64,000 bases of DNA from Eutreptiella sp. 'Long Island Sound 2002' (GCA_964036045.1 OZ038388.1:34736497-34800496); one strand, 5' to 3'. Shown: positions 31,497-41,995, numbered from the stretch's first letter. The notes: a model not told the origin generated them from the sequence alone. A program made the numbers and translations.

Positions 31497-31880
31497 AGAC
31501 GCCCAAATAGTTGCACTGCGCGCACACTGCGCTTAAGGCGCCCCCAATGCCCCTGAGGATCATAGCTTTTAGTATGTGTGAATGTGCTCTTTTATGCCCC
31601 ACTGCTCCAAGGTCCACTATGTGCACTTGCTCTGGGTCAGGTGGCACAAGACACACGGGCAGGTTGGCAGACACAATGCACACAATGAACCCCAGTTTGT
31701 ACTTCAAACGAGGTGCACTCTCTTGGCGAAACAAGAAAGGTGCCACAGTATGCTTCATGCTCATGTGATTCTCCCCCTTTGATGATGCCCCCATGATTGT
31801 AGCCGATGCAGTTCCCCTTGCAGGGCGGTCATCAAACATAATGACATCCGCAAGCATACAGGAACACACAAATCGTGTAA
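31495..31880 (-). CDS. candidate exon between satellite and TIR element
   Basis: Minus-strand frame with strong protein-like composition (ADVIMFDDRPARGTASATIM, APRLKYKLGFIVCIVSANLP, EQVHIVDLGAVGHKRAHSHI). The family is not recognised; position between the 236-bp satellite and the inverted-repeat element suggests transposon origin. The true start is unclear because the frame runs on into the terminal inverted repeat. Confidence 0.4.
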
Positions 31881-31891
31881 AGAGAAAGGAA

Positions 31892-33124
31892 AAGGGAATT
31901 GAAAAATCGTAACAGCCAAGCACACCCTCCTACCCCATTCCCAGATGGAGACATGCAACATCTCATTGGCAACCATCACCATTCTTCATCGGTAGTCGCA
32001 GTGGGAGAACACAATACTATTTTGTCCCAAAAATGATGCCAACTACAGGGTTACTCTGCTCTAGAAGCCAAATCGTTGCTGCGCTCAGGGCTCCCCACCC
32101 GATAAGGCAACGTAACAGGCATCCAAAATAGGGCTAGTGCCTGCGATACGAAAGGCCTGCACTATGTGTGCAACTCACCATTTGTGCGAAGGGCATTCTG
32201 AAACAGGGAGGGGGGGTTGAGAACTAGAACAAGAGATCCACACAAATCTTGAAGGGCTTTAGGGTCCAGCTGAAGTCCAAAAGTGACTCGTGGTCTTTCC
32301 CATCCACAACATTCCATGTCAGATTCTTTTTGTCAGAGATTGGGTCGTGACACCTTGATATCAGCGCATTGCCACAGGTGCTCTATTTTGGGGTGCGGGA
32401 GTAAAATCCTCCCTCTTGGGCTGCCACTACTGATTGCTGCTTATTCTCTAGAGTGGTCTAGGTGTCATGACCAGCTCGTTCAACTTGAAGGCAGTGGTAC
32501 ACAAAAATTTGCAGCAGCAACCAGACTGCCAAAGCGCAGATGGTGCATTTTCTTCTTCTAGAATCCTTCAACCGTTCCACAAGCAAGAGTTGTAGCCAAA
32601 AGCAACCATGGCCACCTCAGGGTGTCCGGGCAATTCGACAGAGGCTTGGGCTGGGGGGGGGGGGGGGGTGGCATAAAAGCTGAGTAAGTGTGCTGGTTGG
32701 TGCTTCCGGGCGCACGCACCAGTGCCAGATTTCAATTCTACATTGGCTTGTCCCAAGCCACTGCTGGGGAAAAGTTATTTTGGTCGGTGGGAATGGGACA
32801 GTTGTCCTTTTGCAAGCGCTCCTTCTGCGCCCGGCTTCGGGCGGGGGGAGGGGGTACCCTGCAGAGCCGTAGTGGCCAAAATTCCAAGGATCGGAGACAA
32901 GATACAGTCAGGAACGCCCTGTGGTACCAGCGCAGCAACGATTTGGCTTCTAGAGCAGAGTAACCACCTGTAGTTGGCATCATTTTTGGGACAAAATAGT
33001 ACTGTGTTCTCCCACTGCGACTACCGATGAAGAATGGTGATGGTTGCCAATGAGATGTTGCATGTCACCACCTGGGAATGGGGTAGGAGGGTGTGCTTGG
33101 CTGTTATGACTTTTCAATTCCCTT
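31892..33124. mobile_element. 1.23-kb element with ~194-bp terminal inverted repeats
   Basis: 31892-32085 (AAGGGAATTG..., AACAGCCAAGCACACCCTCC, ...GCTGCGCT) is the reverse complement, with few differences, of 32930-33124. The 844-bp interior (32086-32929) has no convincing gene and carries a poly-G tract at about 32655-32669, so this is a non-autonomous DNA transposon or foldback element. I find no obvious target-site duplication at the two ends. Confidence 0.8.
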
Positions 33125-33139
33125 ACTGTGTTTTCGGGC

Positions 33140-33445
33140 CAACTTGAGGATGGGGAGAGCGGCAGCTCAATTGGAGGATACATTTACATGCACGGAAATG
33201 CCATTGCGGTCGCACATACACAAACACATGTACACACACGAATTGGAAATCAGACAAACTGCAACAAACAGCGAGGGAACGAAACGCGTCGCTTGTCGAC
33301 AGGAAGTATTCGGAAGTGACACGACGAATGCATTCTTTTCCGAACCACTGCGCGCCTTTGTGTCAGGCACATACGCCAGGGGAAGTGCAACACTTGTGGA
33401 CAGGCGGATCAAGTGGGACCAAGCGGTCTTGCTCAGCTGTCACAG
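33140..33445 (+). CDS. candidate exon with GT donor, unknown
   Basis: Plus-strand frame (AAQLEDTFTCTEMPLRSHIH, SDTTNAFFSEPLRAFVSGTY, ATLVDRRIKWDQAVLL) that reaches CACAG/GTGGG at 33445/33446, a good donor. A second protein-like frame follows at 33587, so these may be two exons of one gene. The start is uncertain. Confidence 0.35.
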
Positions 33446-33586
33446 GTGGGCGCTTTAGAGGACACCTGTTGTAAGCCCCTACAAGTAGCTGTAACGTGAA
33501 GGTTAGATCCCAGGCCAGTTTCAGGATGACTGGAGAAACACACGGACAGAGGAAGGGTTCATACGAGCACAAAGCCGGCTACCAAC

Positions 33587-33847
33587 ATGAAATGTACAAA
33601 ACCAGATGCAACCAACACACACAAGACACACACAAACAACTCCATACACAGGCCCCCTGCTGAGGCTGTGGCATTTATATCACGCTTTGGTACAGGCCTG
33701 GACGAGCAGACTCTGCACGTAAAGCTCCGGAAAGAATGTCGGGATTGCATATTGGACCTAAACAATTCTACAATGCCCCGCATACACATTAAGTGCAGTG
33801 GGAGCTCACACGCCAAAAGGGATCCCACTGACAAAAGCATGTGCTGA
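33587..33847 (+). CDS. candidate exon/small ORF, unknown
   Basis: Plus-strand frame from ATG 33587 (MKCTKPDATNTHKTHTNN) through PAEAVAFISRFGTGLDEQTL and LRKECRDCILDLNNSTMPRI to TGA at 33845-33847. It may follow the exon ending at 33445. No family recognised. Confidence 0.4.
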   Translation: MKCTKPDATNTHKTHTNNSIHRPPAEAVAFISRFGTGLDEQTLHVKLRKECRDCILDLNNSTMPRIHIKCSGSSHAKRDPTDKSMC

Positions 33848-34032
33848 TCTGAAAACCAGTTAGTTAGGACTAGCAAGAGAGTTAGTAGGACATCTGGGCG
33901 GTAAAAAGCAGCCACATCACCCAATACTCAAATCGAGGGATTTCTGAGCTACGGGGCGCATGCCGACGCGCTGCCGACACGCAAACAGAACGACCTGGTG
34001 GCTGACTCATGGCAAGCCTTACAGGCTTGTGA

Positions 34033-35352
34033 TCAATAAAAGATCTGCCACCAGGGCACAGAGGTCCGCAGGGCTGCCAGTGCCTCTGCACCAATGACTC
34101 CCACCTGATTGCGGCGTAGATTTAGCGTCAATTCCTCCAGCGATTCGGAATCCTCCAGAGCAGCCAGCGCCTCAGCGCCCCGGTCGCCAACTGCATTCCC
34201 CCATAAGTTTAGTGCAAGGGTGTCTAGCCCTTGGGCCTCCTTCAACAGACCAAGCGCCTCTGCCCCATCATCTCCCACTTCATTGGCCAGGAGCTCTAAC
34301 CACAGTGTCTGCAGTGTGGGTGAGTCTTTTAGTTCGGCTAGTGCCCGAGCGCCACGATCGCCGATAGAATTCCCCTTGAGATCAAGAGCGAAGGTGCACA
34401 GAGATGGGGCATTCTTAAATGCAGCAAATGCCATTGCGCCACAGTCTCCGATTCTATTGTGTGAGAGCTCAAGGGTAAGTGTACGTAGCGAAGGAGCCTC
34501 ATGCAACGCAGCAAGTGCGTGCACGCCGGCAGCACCGAGCGAAGTGTCTCGGAGTGTGAGCGTCAGGGTATGCAGTGAGCAGGTGTTCTTCAGGGAAGCC
34601 AGTGCCTGGATACCACCGTTGTCCACTGGATTCATTGAAAGATCCAGTGTCAGGGTGTGCAGTGAGGGGGCCTCATGCAGTGCAGCAAGTCCCCGGGCGC
34701 CTTTGGGTCCCACGGTGTTGTCCAAAAGAAAAAGGCTCAGTGTATGCAGCGACGGAGCGTGCCTCAGGTCCGCTAACGCCTGTGCGCCATCGTCTCCTAC
34801 TCCGTTGGCAGTGAGGTCAACCACCAGCGCACGTAATGCGGGAGCAGCCTTCAGTTCAGCCAGTGCTTGCGCACCAGCGTCTCCAACGGAATTGTCCGGT
34901 AACTCAAAGGTCAAGTCCGCAAGGGACGGAGCATCCTTCAAGGCAGCAAATGCCTGGGCAGCATTGCCTTGGACCTGACAATCCTTCATAGTAAGGCTCA
35001 GTGTCTGCAATGACCGCAGCACGTGCAGTTGTGCGCATGCCTCCACGAAACTGTGATCCAGTGGAAGGCGGTCAGTGGTCATGCTGAAAGATTGCAGATG
35101 TGGTGCAGCCTTCAATGCTGCCACTACCTCTGCAGCTTTTGCGGCGTCACTGCGGACAGTCCACTCCAGCCTCCGCATGTTGGCCATGAGACCGGGAATC
35201 AGCTCCATTGCTCGCTGGCCATCGCAGGACAGAGAGATGTATCGGTTGCCCCCAATTTGCCCCCTCAGCTTTCGGCAGGCCTGGCTTAGCGCCTCTTCGA
35301 GTGCTAAATCCGCAATCTCATCCCACAGCTCAGGAGGCAATCGCAAAAACAT
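34033..35352 (-). CDS. F-box-like / leucine-rich repeat protein
   Basis: Minus-strand gene of 439 codons from the ATG at 35352 (MFLRLPPELWDEIADLALEE); the frame also offers an ATG 17 codons earlier, which would add a hydrophobic stretch. Residues 3-35 (LPPELWDEIADLALEEALSQ) look like a degenerate F-box. From about residue 105 come roughly eleven 29-residue repeats of the ribonuclease-inhibitor/GALA kind (GAQALAELKAAPALRALVVD then NGVGDD). Such proteins usually act as protein-interaction scaffolds, often substrate receptors of SCF ubiquitin ligases; that role is inferred. Ends at TGA 34033-34035 after a truncated last repeat. Same architecture as the gene at 44.6 kb. Confidence 0.88.
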   Translation of the reverse strand: MFLRLPPELWDEIADLALEEALSQACRKLRGQIGGNRYISLSCDGQRAMELIPGLMANMRRLEWTVRSDAAKAAEVVAALKAAPHLQSFSMTTDRLPLDHSFVEACAQLHVLRSLQTLSLTMKDCQVQGNAAQAFAALKDAPSLADLTFELPDNSVGDAGAQALAELKAAPALRALVVDLTANGVGDDGAQALADLRHAPSLHTLSLFLLDNTVGPKGARGLAALHEAPSLHTLTLDLSMNPVDNGGIQALASLKNTCSLHTLTLTLRDTSLGAAGVHALAALHEAPSLRTLTLELSHNRIGDCGAMAFAAFKNAPSLCTFALDLKGNSIGDRGARALAELKDSPTLQTLWLELLANEVGDDGAEALGLLKEAQGLDTLALNLWGNAVGDRGAEALAALEDSESLEELTLNLRRNQVGVIGAEALAALRTSVPWWQIFY

Positions 35353-36052
35353 TAGAAATCTAGAGAACACAGTGAAGACACAATTATACAGCCTAAAGAA
35401 CATATGAGTCGTGCACAGGTAGCATCATGACTTTGGATTTGTTAGACATGCGTTCTGAGGGGCGTGTGTGCATGTACAAGACGGCAACACTTCCCTGTGT
35501 CTCCAAGTTGACCCGTTCTCCACGTATAAAACCCACTGATGAACTCTCTGCAGCAGCCATGCTCGCTGCAAAGTGATCATTATGGACCGTGGTTTTGCAA
35601 CTACATCTGGTCCTGGGTGCAGAGGACAGAAAGGCTATTGCTCCTTCCCCTTTTGGCTTCCCTATCAGTCAACGAATGAGCATGACACAAAAAAGGCCCC
35701 CATTCGCACGTTGCATCTTGGCAATCACATCACCATGTGGCCGAGTCGATAATGTGTGATATTAATGCTGCTCACTCCTGGAATAAACAAATATTCATGC
35801 ACTGGAATCTGGTTTGCAATACAAAAGCATTCAACCTGAGGGAGCACCTGCAGCCCGCACGCATACCGTGCATCGTCTGTGGTGGTTATCCAGGGATCAG
35901 CTGGACTGGTTCCCACTGCTTTTGTCCGACTGTTTCACCCTTTCCACTATCTTTTTTCCACTCCTTCCAGGTTGCCCCAAGTTACCGTAATAGCTGCGCT
36001 GTGTGCATGCCGCATCAAGTGCTCCCCTTAACGCCCTTGGTGGAGGTGACAT

Positions 36053-37266
36053 TGTGAGCTAAACCACCCAAATTATTGACCTTGGAACCTTGTGTGTACG
36101 TCAACAAGGTGAGCAGATCGATGGGGGTGCATTGGGCCAGTGTCAGCAAGTCAGGGTCACAGGGACAGACCCTGCTGAATAGGTGGCTGCTGGTCCAAAG
36201 AACCACAGTCTCACACGTACGTGAAACCTCCGCGGCCTTGTGCCCAGATGACATTTTGTGCACACATACCCTCACTCCTCCGTGTCCTTCCCCAGGGAAG
36301 ACGCCCCCCCCCCCAGCCCGCGGGGGACGGTCACCAGGTGACGGTCCCCCCCCACCCCAGTTCTAGTGTAACCTAAAGAAAAATTTTCCTCGGCGCCTTC
36401 GGTTCCCAGTATTTCCCATGCTTTTTGGGCCAAGTGACCCCCCCAGACCACGTGGGACATTCCGTCGGGTTGTTGCTCCTTTACGGGGCCGTGGACGGTC
36501 ACCCATTCGTCCCTTCGCATGTTGCGTCGGGGCGCTGCTTTCTGTCGGCCGCTGCGGCTGGTGCTCTTGCTGGTGTCGTTTCCGCGTTCGCGGAGCCCAG
36601 TAGTTGGTGTGTTGGGGCTGTGCTGAATGTGGCATGATGTGCCGTTTGCGCCTCAGCGGCGCCCAACAATTGGCGTATTGAGGATGTGCTGGTTGTTGCC
36701 GGGGTCGTTTGACTGTTTTTGCTGTCCACGCGCCTCTGTCCACAGGCCGTCCGTAGCCTGCCTCACTGTGTTTCTGTGTGCGTGGGGCCCAGGTGCCCTG
36801 TTTCTCCACGCGCTGTCCCGGCCGTCCACCATATGTCCTTTTCCCCCTCACGGCCGGTCTGCCCCTGATGGGCTCCCGCTCCTGTTGCGCAAACAGCCCA
36901 TCTGGGCTGCGGGAGACACCCCCCACCTGATGCCGGTTGAGCAGGGGTTGCCCTGGCACCCGGTAGCGACGGGGCTGGCTGGCCAAGCCATCCCCTTGAT
37001 TGTCGCTGCCTCCCATGCACACGCTCTGCCATAGTGTGAGCTAAACCACCCAAATTATTGACCTTGGAACCTTGTGTGTACGTCAACAAGGTGAGCAGAT
37101 CGATGGGGGTGCATTGGGCCAGTGTCAGCAAGTCAGGGTCACAGGGACAGACCCTGCTGAATAGGTGGCTGCTGGTCCAAAGAACCACAGTCTCACACGT
37201 ACGTGAAACCTCCGCGGCCTTGTGCCCAGATGACATTTTGTGCACACATACCCTCACTCCTCCGTG
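36053..37266. mobile_element. 750-bp insert between 232-bp direct repeats
   Basis: 36053-36284 and 37035-37266 are essentially identical (start TGTGAGCTAAACCACCCAAA, end CTCACTCCTCCGTG). Between them 36285-37034 holds a C/G palindrome and a second copy of the 7.0-7.6 kb sequence, cut exactly where the right repeat starts. This could be a miniature LTR-like element, an insertion with a very long target duplication, or a 982-bp tandem duplication that later lost its edges. The repeats begin TG but do not end CA. Confidence 0.6.
36363..37022 (-). CDS. second copy of the basic, low-complexity ORF
   Basis: Minus-strand 219-codon frame colinear with 7038-7632 (GGSDNQGDGLASQPRRYRVP, QPQHTNYWAPRTRKRHQQEH). 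It has scattered substitutions and no frame-breaking change over about 590 bp, which hints at past protein-level selection or a recent copy. Lacks the N-terminal section of the first copy. Function unknown. Confidence 0.4.
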   Translation of the reverse strand: MCMGGSDNQGDGLASQPRRYRVPGQPLLNRHQVGGVSRSPDGLFAQQEREPIRGRPAVRGKRTYGGRPGQRVEKQGTWAPRTQKHSEAGYGRPVDRGAWTAKTVKRPRQQPAHPQYANCWAPLRRKRHIMPHSAQPQHTNYWAPRTRKRHQQEHQPQRPTESSAPTQHAKGRMGDRPRPRKGATTRRNVPRGLGGSLGPKSMGNTGNRRRRGKFFFRLH

Positions 37267-39009
37267 CATGAGCAACGGATACTGAGCTCGCATATACCCC
37301 CGTGACACAGGCATATGGTCATAGCTACAACCACACGGGAAGGGGGGTTTTGACATGACGCCATGGTGTATTGTTCTCGTCTGCAGCTGGCGGCGCCTAC
37401 TGGCCGATCGCCATTCGCTGCCCTTCCCTTGGACCCTTTCCCTCCACAGGCGGTGGTGCCCATCGGCTTCTCACCACCCTTTGACCGTCCTCTTCCGCCA
37501 TGCCCTAACCTTCCCTCTCCCCTTCCCTTTCCCTTCCCTTGGCCTTTCCCTCCGTAGGCCGCAGTGCCCATCAGCCTCACGGGAAGAGGGGGGGGGGGGG
37601 GAATGATGGGAGGGGGATGCGTTGCGCCATTTGGGTTGTTGTCGTGCCAAGGCCAAGACGGGCAGAGTTGTCAGGGCTGCACCTGCTGTACAGGTGTCGG
37701 CATGGCATTTGGCATACCCCAACCAGAGAACCCCTTTGGTGCGCCCATATGGCGTGTCGTGCACATCCCTCTAGGAGACCTTCTTGCTGGCCCGGTACAA
37801 GAAATTGTCACACACAGTTTCACAAGCTGCACGGATATATCACTTGCAGCTTCCACTGGGCTGTGCCACATGTACTGAGCTTTGGATTGTTGATGCACAC
37901 TGTACTGGTATGACAGATGCACGGCAGAACTCGTTTTCAATCATTCATCCAGAGCAGAGTGCACTACCTCCTCCCCAAAGGGTATGGTTGCAAACTTACG
38001 GTCGGGTGGTACTGTCACTGTACACAAAGATCGGTGTGTATGAAAAGCAAGGCGCAAGCACCACGACAGCAGAGCACAACGCATGGCCAAGAACACACTT
38101 CTTCCAAACTGCATGCCCTTAGTTCCATTGCCAATGACAGTGAAAATTTGGCCATTGTTTCAAAGGCTCCATGCAGAACTCACTGGACTTCAAACACTTG
38201 ATCTTGAATTCCTGAATGTGGTCACCACGCTGTCTGGAAAGTTCTGGCTGGGGGTGAGAGTTTACCTTGGGTATCTGCTTGAATGATGGCAGTTTTGAAA
38301 GCTTGGATTTTTATGAGGTGCACAAGGAAATGCAATCCAAAATGTGGTTTTTGCCTGTTTTGTAGGGGACCAGGGGGTTGGTTGGCCGGGGGGAGGGGAT
38401 CCAAGCCACCTTTAGCGCCGGTAGCTTTCAATAGGATCAGGCTGCGAACGCTTCCATGCGCCGGTGTGTAGCTGAGTTTGGGTGCAGCAAAACGCAGCAA
38501 ACTTGCAGGCAGCAATGGACAACCCTCTGCTTCCCTGCGAATAAACATTCTACCAATCCCTGTTGGTTGCGTGATGATCATTTATCGGAAGCTGTGCAAC
38601 TCAACCCAACAATGTGCAGTCACATTGCTGAACCCTGCCAGAGGGCGGTATGGCCCAAACGTAGGCACCCGAAAATGTGTGGGACCCATGCAGCCAACGC
38701 ATACCCTTCGACATGCGGCAACATTCAATACCGGAAATGTACCCGTCGCCACAATCCCATCGCTGTCCCCACTCTTCCAACCGACAGCCCCTCCAACCGG
38801 TCTCCTATGGGCATGAAAGGCGGCTTTGCCACGCCATGCCATTTGTGCACAGGTTAAGGCATCAGCCCAACTTTGGCTGCACGTCACCCTGCAGCCGTTG
38901 AGGCAGCCCCAGGGCTTCTTTTGAGCGGGGGGGGGGAGGGGGGGTGGGGGTTTTGAGGGGGGAGGGAGGGGGGGGGGGGGGTTGGCCAGCGCACCCCCCC
39001 CCCCTTGTC
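37267..39009. other. no firmly supported gene; possible coding remnants
   Basis: 37270-37325 matches 16764-16812. A plus frame near 37890-38120 contains LWIVDAHCTGMTDARQNSF, loosely like the start of a copia-type protease but lacking its DSG, so I do not call it. A minus frame at 38582-38880 (GIVATGTFPVLNVAACRRVC) is protein-like but unrecognised. G runs at 37588 and 38925-38985. Confidence 0.35.
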
Positions 39010-39330
39010 TTTGCACACCAAAATGTATCACAGCAGGTTTTTTCCTTTTGGTGCTGGGGTTTTGTTGTAAAAACAGATGATTCATTCCTGGAGGGTTGCT
39101 GTTAATCTATGGACATTTTGTGAACTTCCTGGAGCAGTGCAGTTCCTTGCTTTCCATTGCCCGGGGAGCATGTGGAGTAAAAAAGCGTTTTGCCATGCAT
39201 GAACTTTTGCAGAATTGGAATGGGGGGGGGAGGGGGGGGGGGGTTGTGGGAGGGGGGGAGGGGGTTTTGCACCCCCTCCCCCCCCCCTCACCTTGGTATT
39301 TAATTATTCTAAAGAAGCCCTGGGCAGCCC
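39010..39330 (+). repeat. adjacent copies of two dispersed repeats
   Basis: 39014-39135 matches 23529-23650; 39205-39325, with G-run/C-run hairpin, matches 25440-25605. Here they are side by side, elsewhere apart. Confidence 0.75.
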
Positions 39331-39380
39331 CTCAGCGCCTGGTCCAACACCGTCCAACACGAATGTCCCGTGGTCCTGGG

Positions 39381-39640
39381 CTATGAGGTAGGCGTGGTCA
39401 GTTGCCTACACGCCCCCCCCCCCATCCCCCCCACGACGTCGCTCATGGACCGGATGGTGGCGTTGTGACACGCAGCCTCACGGTCAATGTGCTTTGCATA
39501 AAGCCGCGGGGGCATGCGCGTGGCCAGGGCTTTGCGAAAGTCCAAGTCCGCGACCCAGTGATCGACCACTGCTGCGCACCGGCAGTCGAGACAGGCACTC
39601 TGGGCAAGCCCGGCGGCCAAAGGGGGATGGGGGGCAACGG
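39381..39640 (-). CDS. possible 3' exon of the M23 peptidase gene
   Basis: In a different minus frame from the peptidase exon, this segment is protein-like (SACLDCRCAAVVDHWVADLD, RMPPRLYAKHIDREAACHNA) and ends in a TAG at 39381. A CTTGCCCAG acceptor-like site precedes it near 39602, and a GTGGGT donor-like site lies near 39785 in the upstream exon. Joining them would keep phase, but this is a proposal, not shown. Confidence 0.35.
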
Positions 39641-39705
39641 TTCCATCCGCACAAGGCTGCAGTGCTACTCCACACAACGTGCGCGACAGGCGGTGCAGCC
39701 CTGCC

Positions 39706-40398
39706 CTACAGGACGGAGCTGCGACGCAACAGCAGGCACGAAGAGTCGTGCACCTCATCGCAGACACCGCCACGACCCACCAGAGGCTGTGCAGCCTCGC
39801 CCTCCGCCAGCACATGCCCCTTGCGGACTGCCCCAGGGCAGGCGAGCGTCGCATTGCAGAGGGTGTCGTAGTTGATTTCCCATTCCTCTCCAGCCGCGAT
39901 CCAAGCGGCCGTGAGGTGCAGGTGCGAGGGCGCTGTCGTGCGCACGTTCTTGGCGACGGATCCTACGACACCCCCGGCCGCCAGTCTGTCCCCGACCCGC
40001 AGCCCGGCGGTGGGCTGCACGTGCCCGTACACTGTGTGCAGCACGAGGCCATCGTCGGAGGTAATCGCCGGATGCCGCACCGCAACCGTCTGCGCAATGA
40101 AGTCCTTGAAGCAGTTGACGACGATCCCGTCGGCCACACACGGGACAGGGGTACCGGGTGCGATGGTGCACACAGACCCGGTGCTGTCCCGGTACCAGTG
40201 GAAGTCGAGGCCCTCATGAGGGGATGGGCGCCGCCGCTGCGGGCCCCACCACAGGGCCGGGCTGCAGAACAACATGTTGGGATGGAACACGAAGGCGGTA
40301 AAGCCGGGCAGAGCAGCTGCGAACGCTGTCTGCCACCGCACCCACACCGCCTCTGCCGCGAGGGCGTAGCATAAATGCCGCTGTGCCAGACTGACGGA
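39706..40398 (-). CDS. M23 (LytM) zinc metallopeptidase, partial
   Basis: Minus-strand exon with the M23/LytM fold signatures. HEGLD (40204-40224 region) supplies the first His and Asp ligands, HTVYGHV is the conserved strand, and SHLHLT (near 39910-39927) gives the catalytic/ligand HxH. Family members cleave glycine-containing peptide cross-links of bacterial cell walls. The segment begins right after TCTCTCTCCCGCAG, an ideal pyrimidine tract plus AG (40399-40400), so upstream exon(s) are missing from my model and no start codon is assigned. The frame runs to TAG at 39706, but the last 20-30 codons may be intron. M23 peptidases are mainly bacterial, so a transferred gene is plausible. GC content is higher than in the flanks. 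Confidence 0.78.
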   Translation of the reverse strand, partial: SVSLAQRHLCYALAAEAVWVRWQTAFAAALPGFTAFVFHPNMLFCSPALWWGPQRRRPSPHEGLDFHWYRDSTGSVCTIAPGTPVPCVADGIVVNCFKDFIAQTVAVRHPAITSDDGLVLHTVYGHVQPTAGLRVGDRLAAGGVVGSVAKNVRTTAPSHLHLTAAWIAAGEEWEINYDTLCNATLACPGAVRKGHVLAEGEAAQPLVGRGGVCDEVHDSSCLLLRRSSVL

Positions 40399-40400
40399 CT

Positions 40401-40402
40401 GC

Positions 40403-40465
<63 letters not shown>

Positions 40466-40472
40466 AGGGAGA

Positions 40473-40528
<56 letters not shown>

Positions 40529-40545
40529 GAGAGAGGAGCAAGGAA
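40401..40545 (+). repeat. (GA)n microsatellite in the M23 gene intron
   Basis: About 140 bp of GA with GGA interruptions. On the coding (minus) strand it is (TC)n and forms the pyrimidine tract before the CAG acceptor. Confidence 0.95.
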
Positions 40546-41321
40546 GGGAGAGGGAGGGAGAGAGGGAAGGAAGGAATGAGCAACAGCGAAGGTGGGACTG
40601 TCAGCCATGAGCCCACAGTTTGCGCTAAGGGCAGGAAGCAATGCTTCGTGACCAACAACACGAAATAGATTCATTTGACAATGACACAATGCTTCCTGTC
40701 CAGTAGACTCTTGGAAACACCTGATCGATCCTGGTGCTATCACCACTACCCGAGGGAAAATCACACAGAATGATCAGAAATCAACAGAAGACGCCTCTTT
40801 CTACAGTGATTTACAAGTTGGACTTTTGTGGCGCTGTTGGTGTGAAAATACCACACAATCGAAGGGTGACAACTCTCGCCCCTGTCGCATCTCAACAACA
40901 GGACGATGGTTGCATTGTTTGGTGTACTTAGCGCACCGATGTGCTCTTGGGAGAAACTAGCATATGCACATCAGAAGCAGCGCTGCACACTCAAAGTGAG
41001 CAAGCCCTGAGTCGCTGGGCGTGCTCATGCAGGAACACAGTGCAGATGGCGGTCAGCCACACCATGCAGACAGCAGGTCAGCAGGGCGCAAGGAACGGAG
41101 AATGAAGGCCTGGCACTTGCCACCAATGCACCCCTGCTGCATCCAAGACTTGCACGTTGAATCAAAGGTCGCAACCCATTCAACGTGCCGAAGTGGTTGC
41201 CTTGTCGACATGGGTACAGTCGCCATTCGCACGCCCCCATCGACCACAGCGTGCAGCTGCAGGCTGCAACCCCCCAGACAAATGAAGGCGCACCGGAAGC
41301 GTTTTTGGTATTTTCAAAGGC

Positions 41322-41695
41322 TCAGGCATAATCTTCTGTGGGCTGGGGAGAGCCTACTCCTTTTTTCGTAGATCCGGCATCATCCGAAGAACTCGAGGCG
41401 GCATTGTCGTCGCTGGACGCATCTGAGGAGGACCAGGACCGCTTTCTATGCAGAAACCCGCCCGCCCTGTCACTTTTCCCCACTTCTTTGGCCTCCTCCT
41501 TCTTACGTTGGCAGGGCTTTTTCTTCAGCGTTTTGTGATGTTTCTTGAGACACAACTTTGCATCATCCTCCAACCAGGCAACGATTTCCCACACTTCTGC
41601 TGCAACCTCCAAGCATGAGATCCCCATGGGCAGCGGTGCAAACTATGCGACTCCGTGGTATCCTCAAGCGCCGCGTCGATAAATCCTTCCACCAT
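41322..41695 (-). CDS. Lys/Ser-rich hypothetical protein, possibly frameshifted
   Basis: Minus-strand protein-like sequence begins at ATG 41693-41695 (MVEGFIDAALEDTTESHSLH) and continues in the next frame from about 41640 (GISCLEVAAEVWEIVAWLED, KKHHKTLKKKPCQRKKEEAK, then a Ser/Asp-rich tail) to TAA/TAG near 41322. A one-base shift or tiny intron near 41640-41650 would join them. The basic patch could be a nuclear localisation signal. Family unknown; it could be a transposon ORF. Confidence 0.42.
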
Positions 41696-41879
41696 ACTAC
41701 ACATGATGATCTTCGACGATCCTCCACGTTTGTGCGCGGCGCTGGCGTTGGCCTAAGGGGGCGGTTTCGCACAGCGCGGGCACAGTGCGGGCACAGCACC
41801 AATTATTACGCTGCTTATCCCGGGAGCACCCCTGAAAACCACCCACCTACAGAAGCATGCATGATCAATTCCAAACAGC

Positions 41880-41995
41880 CTGGGGTGCAGAAATCAGGAC
41901 CCTGGGACCTGGGGCAAGCATTAGACTAAAAAGAAACTATCCCTGGTGTGCCAGCAGGGGCTGTAGGGTGCAGAAATCAGGACCCTGGGACCCGT
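41880..41995 (+). repeat. copy of the 82-bp repeat
   Basis: GTGCAGAAATCAGGACCCTG occurs at about 41885 and 41968 with AAGCATTAGACTAAAAA between, as at 1176-1362. Confidence 0.8.

Noticed and set aside
37890-38122. Copia-type retrotransposon protease
   Set aside because: LWIVDAHCTGMT resembles the start of the motif but the catalytic DSG is absent and no integrase, RT or LTR is nearby.
40375-40661. RE- and SL-repeat frames over the (GA)n tract
   Set aside because: Microsatellite translation; the coding-strand (TC)n fits an intron pyrimidine tract better.
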